Assembly (NCBI GenBank): GCA_902494935.1
Contig: CABUVH010000111.1
Location: forward strand, 1-6,621
Source: an uncultured Collinsella sp.
GTDB lineage: Bacteria; Actinomycetota; Coriobacteriia; Coriobacteriales; Coriobacteriaceae
Direction of reading: 5' to 3'
Length of the DNA: 6,621 nt
Part shown: positions 5,210-6,621 of the stretch, in pieces
Layout: each line of letters opens with the position of its first letter
Numbering within the stretch: position 1 is the stretch's first letter
Notes under the pieces: generated by a model
Seen by the model: only the letters and a program-made list of their open reading frames with translations
What the model was told of the DNA's origin: nothing
Database searches by the model: none
Program-made: the position numbers and the translations under genes

Positions 5210-6585
5210 TAGCGCGGCTCGCCCACAACGGAGCCAGACAAATACCAGGTCTTGGCAACGTCAACGTCAACATCAACGATCTTGCCAACAAGCTGGTCGA
5301 TGCTGTAACCCTCGGGGATAGGCGCATGCACGGTCTGATTCTTGGGACTCTTGCCCAGTAGCACCGCGTCATTCTTTTTGCTCGTTCCCTCAATGAGCGC
5401 CGGAACCACAGTATGAAGCTCACCCTGGTTATACTCGTGTGCCGTGGTCTCGATAACCTTAACCAGGCGGTTGAAACGCTCGAGAATAACCTCATGCGGC
5501 GTAGGATCATCAATCTCGGCGGCCGGGGTACCGGCGCGCTTGGAATAGATGAAGGTATAGGCCTGAGCATAGCGGACCGTCTCGGCAAGTGAGAGCGTCT
5601 GCTCAAAGTCATCTTCAGTCTCGCCCGGGAAGCCAACGATAATGTCGGTCGAGAGCGCGATGTCGGGCATGCGGTTGCGAATGCGATCGACCAGGCCCAG
5701 ATAGTCCTCGCGTGTATAACGGCGATTCATCTCTTTGAGGATCCGCGTCGAACCTGACTGGACGGCCAGGTGCAGCTGCGGCATAACGGCAGGCGTCTCG
5801 GCCATGGCGTCGATGGTCTCGGGCAGCAGGTCCTTGGGATGCGAAGACGTAAAGAAGATGCGCTCCACGCCCGTATCGCCCACGGCACGCAGCAGATCGG
5901 CAAAACGCGGCTTACCAAACAAATCGCGGCCATATGAGTTAACGTTTTGGCCCAGCAGCGTAATCTCACGCACGCCCTGGCGCACCAAACCGGTCACCTC
6001 GTCGACAATCTCCTCGAAGGGGCGGCTCTTTTCGCGACCGCGCACGTACGGCACGATGCAGTAGGTGCAGAAGTTATTGCAGCCCGTCATGATGGGCACC
6101 CAGGCGTGATACTGCGTCTCACGGTGCCACGGCATACTCATGGCATCCGTATCCTCATGCTCATTGGTGCGGATATGACGCTTACCATCAAGGAACGCCT
6201 CGGCAATGAGCTCGGCCACATGTGCGATGGAATGCGTGCCAAAGATGACATTGACGTTATCGACGTTGGTGAGCAGACCCTCGCCATCGCGCTGCGCGAT
6301 GCAACCACCAACGGCAACCACGCGCTTGCCCGAAGGCGAAGGCGGCAGGCTTTTGCAGGAATTACACTGACCGTATAGGCGAGTATCGGCGGCCTCGCGC
6401 ACACAGCACGTCATGAACACAACGATATCGGCATGCTCGGGATCGAGCGCCATGAGGCAGCCATACGAATCAAGCAGACCGCTCACACGCTCGGAGTCGT
6501 GCTGATTCATCTGACAGCCAAAGGTGCGGATAAAGTAGGTTTTACCGGCAAGAATATCGCGTACGGAACGCTGGTCCATGTGCAT
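5209..6585 (-). CDS. miaB: MiaB, tRNA-2-methylthio-N6-dimethylallyladenosine synthase (radical SAM)
   Basis: MiaB adds a methylthio group to C2 of i6A37 in tRNA, using two [4Fe-4S] clusters and S-adenosylmethionine. The 458-residue protein shows the N-terminal MTTase cluster ligands C24 (TFGCQMN), C60 (MTCCVRE) and C95 (GGCIAQ). The radical-SAM motif C169-x3-C173-x2-C176 (GCNNFCTYCIVPYVRG) and the TIM-barrel follow (LLGQNVNSYG, SSHPKDL, LHLAVQSGS, STDIIVGFPGETEDDFEQT). A C-terminal TRAM domain spans about 393-455. Two extra cysteines, C74 and C77 (QCNSC), are unusual. Two ATGs are possible, 6585 and 6579; AGGA at 6592-6589 is 3 nt from the first and 9 nt from the second, so the second (MDQRSV) may be used. 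The frame stays open to the window edge, but the family's N-terminus fits these starts. It heads the visible part of the miaB-miaA-hflX operon; any promoter lies outside the window. Confidence 0.97.
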   Translation of the reverse strand: MHMDQRSVRDILAGKTYFIRTFGCQMNQHDSERVSGLLDSYGCLMALDPEHADIVVFMTCCVREAADTRLYGQCNSCKSLPPSPSGKRVVAVGGCIAQRDGEGLLTNVDNVNVIFGTHSIAHVAELIAEAFLDGKRHIRTNEHEDTDAMSMPWHRETQYHAWVPIMTGCNNFCTYCIVPYVRGREKSRPFEEIVDEVTGLVRQGVREITLLGQNVNSYGRDLFGKPRFADLLRAVGDTGVERIFFTSSHPKDLLPETIDAMAETPAVMPQLHLAVQSGSTRILKEMNRRYTREDYLGLVDRIRNRMPDIALSTDIIVGFPGETEDDFEQTLSLAETVRYAQAYTFIYSKRAGTPAAEIDDPTPHEVILERFNRLVKVIETTAHEYNQGELHTVVPALIEGTSKKNDAVLLGKSPKNQTVHAPIPEGYSIDQLVGKIVDVDVDVAKTWYLSGSVVGEPR

Positions 6586-6588
6586 AAG

Positions 6589-6592
6589 TCCT
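6589..6592 (-). promoter_or_regulatory. miaB ribosome binding site
   Basis: AGGA on the minus strand, within TTAGGA, precedes two in-frame ATGs. The spacing to the second (9 nt) is better than to the first (3 nt). A TAG in another frame (6593-6591) overlaps this site and could be the stop of an upstream gene, of which only about nine codons would be visible. Confidence 0.5.
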
Positions 6593-6621
6593 AACGATGG
6601 GGAGCGAAACGAGGCAAGCAG

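Noticed and set aside
6591..6621. 3' end of an upstream minus-strand gene (for example recX) ending at the TAG at 6593-6591.
   Set aside because: Only about nine codons are visible and the other frames are also open, so the gene cannot be supported from this window.

Overview
The window is a compact stretch of chromosomal housekeeping genes from a moderately GC-rich Gram-positive bacterium, most likely an actinobacterium. The guess of class Coriobacteriia (a Collinsella-like organism) is inference. It rests on the GAAC-N4-GTTC type SOS boxes, strong AGGAGG ribosome binding sites, base composition, and the gene order lexA / divergent LysM gene / nrdR with hflX, miaA and miaB nearby. From memory, that order resembles the mycobacterial and corynebacterial lexA region. 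I see no mobile element, CRISPR array, tRNA or rRNA. All seven full-length genes except the membrane protein behind lexA are confidently recognised families.

Left block, minus strand (1488 down to 93): a small LysM membrane protein (probable SOS cell-division suppressor), nrdR (ribonucleotide reductase repressor) and dut (dUTPase). The nrdR-dut gap is only 4 bp and the dut Shine-Dalgarno contains the nrdR stop codon. A perfect 12-bp inverted repeat spans the nrdR start codon.

Centre (1489-1648): a 160-bp divergent control region with three LexA boxes whose centres are exactly 28 bp apart. A good minus-strand promoter has one box inside its spacer and a second just downstream of its -10. To the right on the plus strand lie lexA (1649-2293) and a multi-pass membrane protein of the DUF1624 / HGSNAT-like acyltransferase family (2293-2997). 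The two are joined by a TAATG stop/start overlap, so the membrane protein is probably made under LexA control.

Right block, minus strand (6585 down to 2982): miaB, miaA and hflX, joined by two more TAATG overlaps. MiaA and MiaB together make the ms2i6A37 modification of tRNA; HflX is a ribosome-associated GTPase. hflX and the DUF1624 gene converge and overlap tail to tail by 16 bp.

Functionally the left and centre form an SOS module: LexA cleavage should release a division brake and perhaps, by read-through, a dNTP-pool pair (NrdR, dUTPase), plus an uncharacterised membrane acyltransferase. The right block is a translation-quality operon. Nothing here is clearly a new system. The points most worth a second look are the inverted repeat over the nrdR start, the triple 28-bp-phased SOS operator, and the coupling of lexA to a membrane acyltransferase-like gene.
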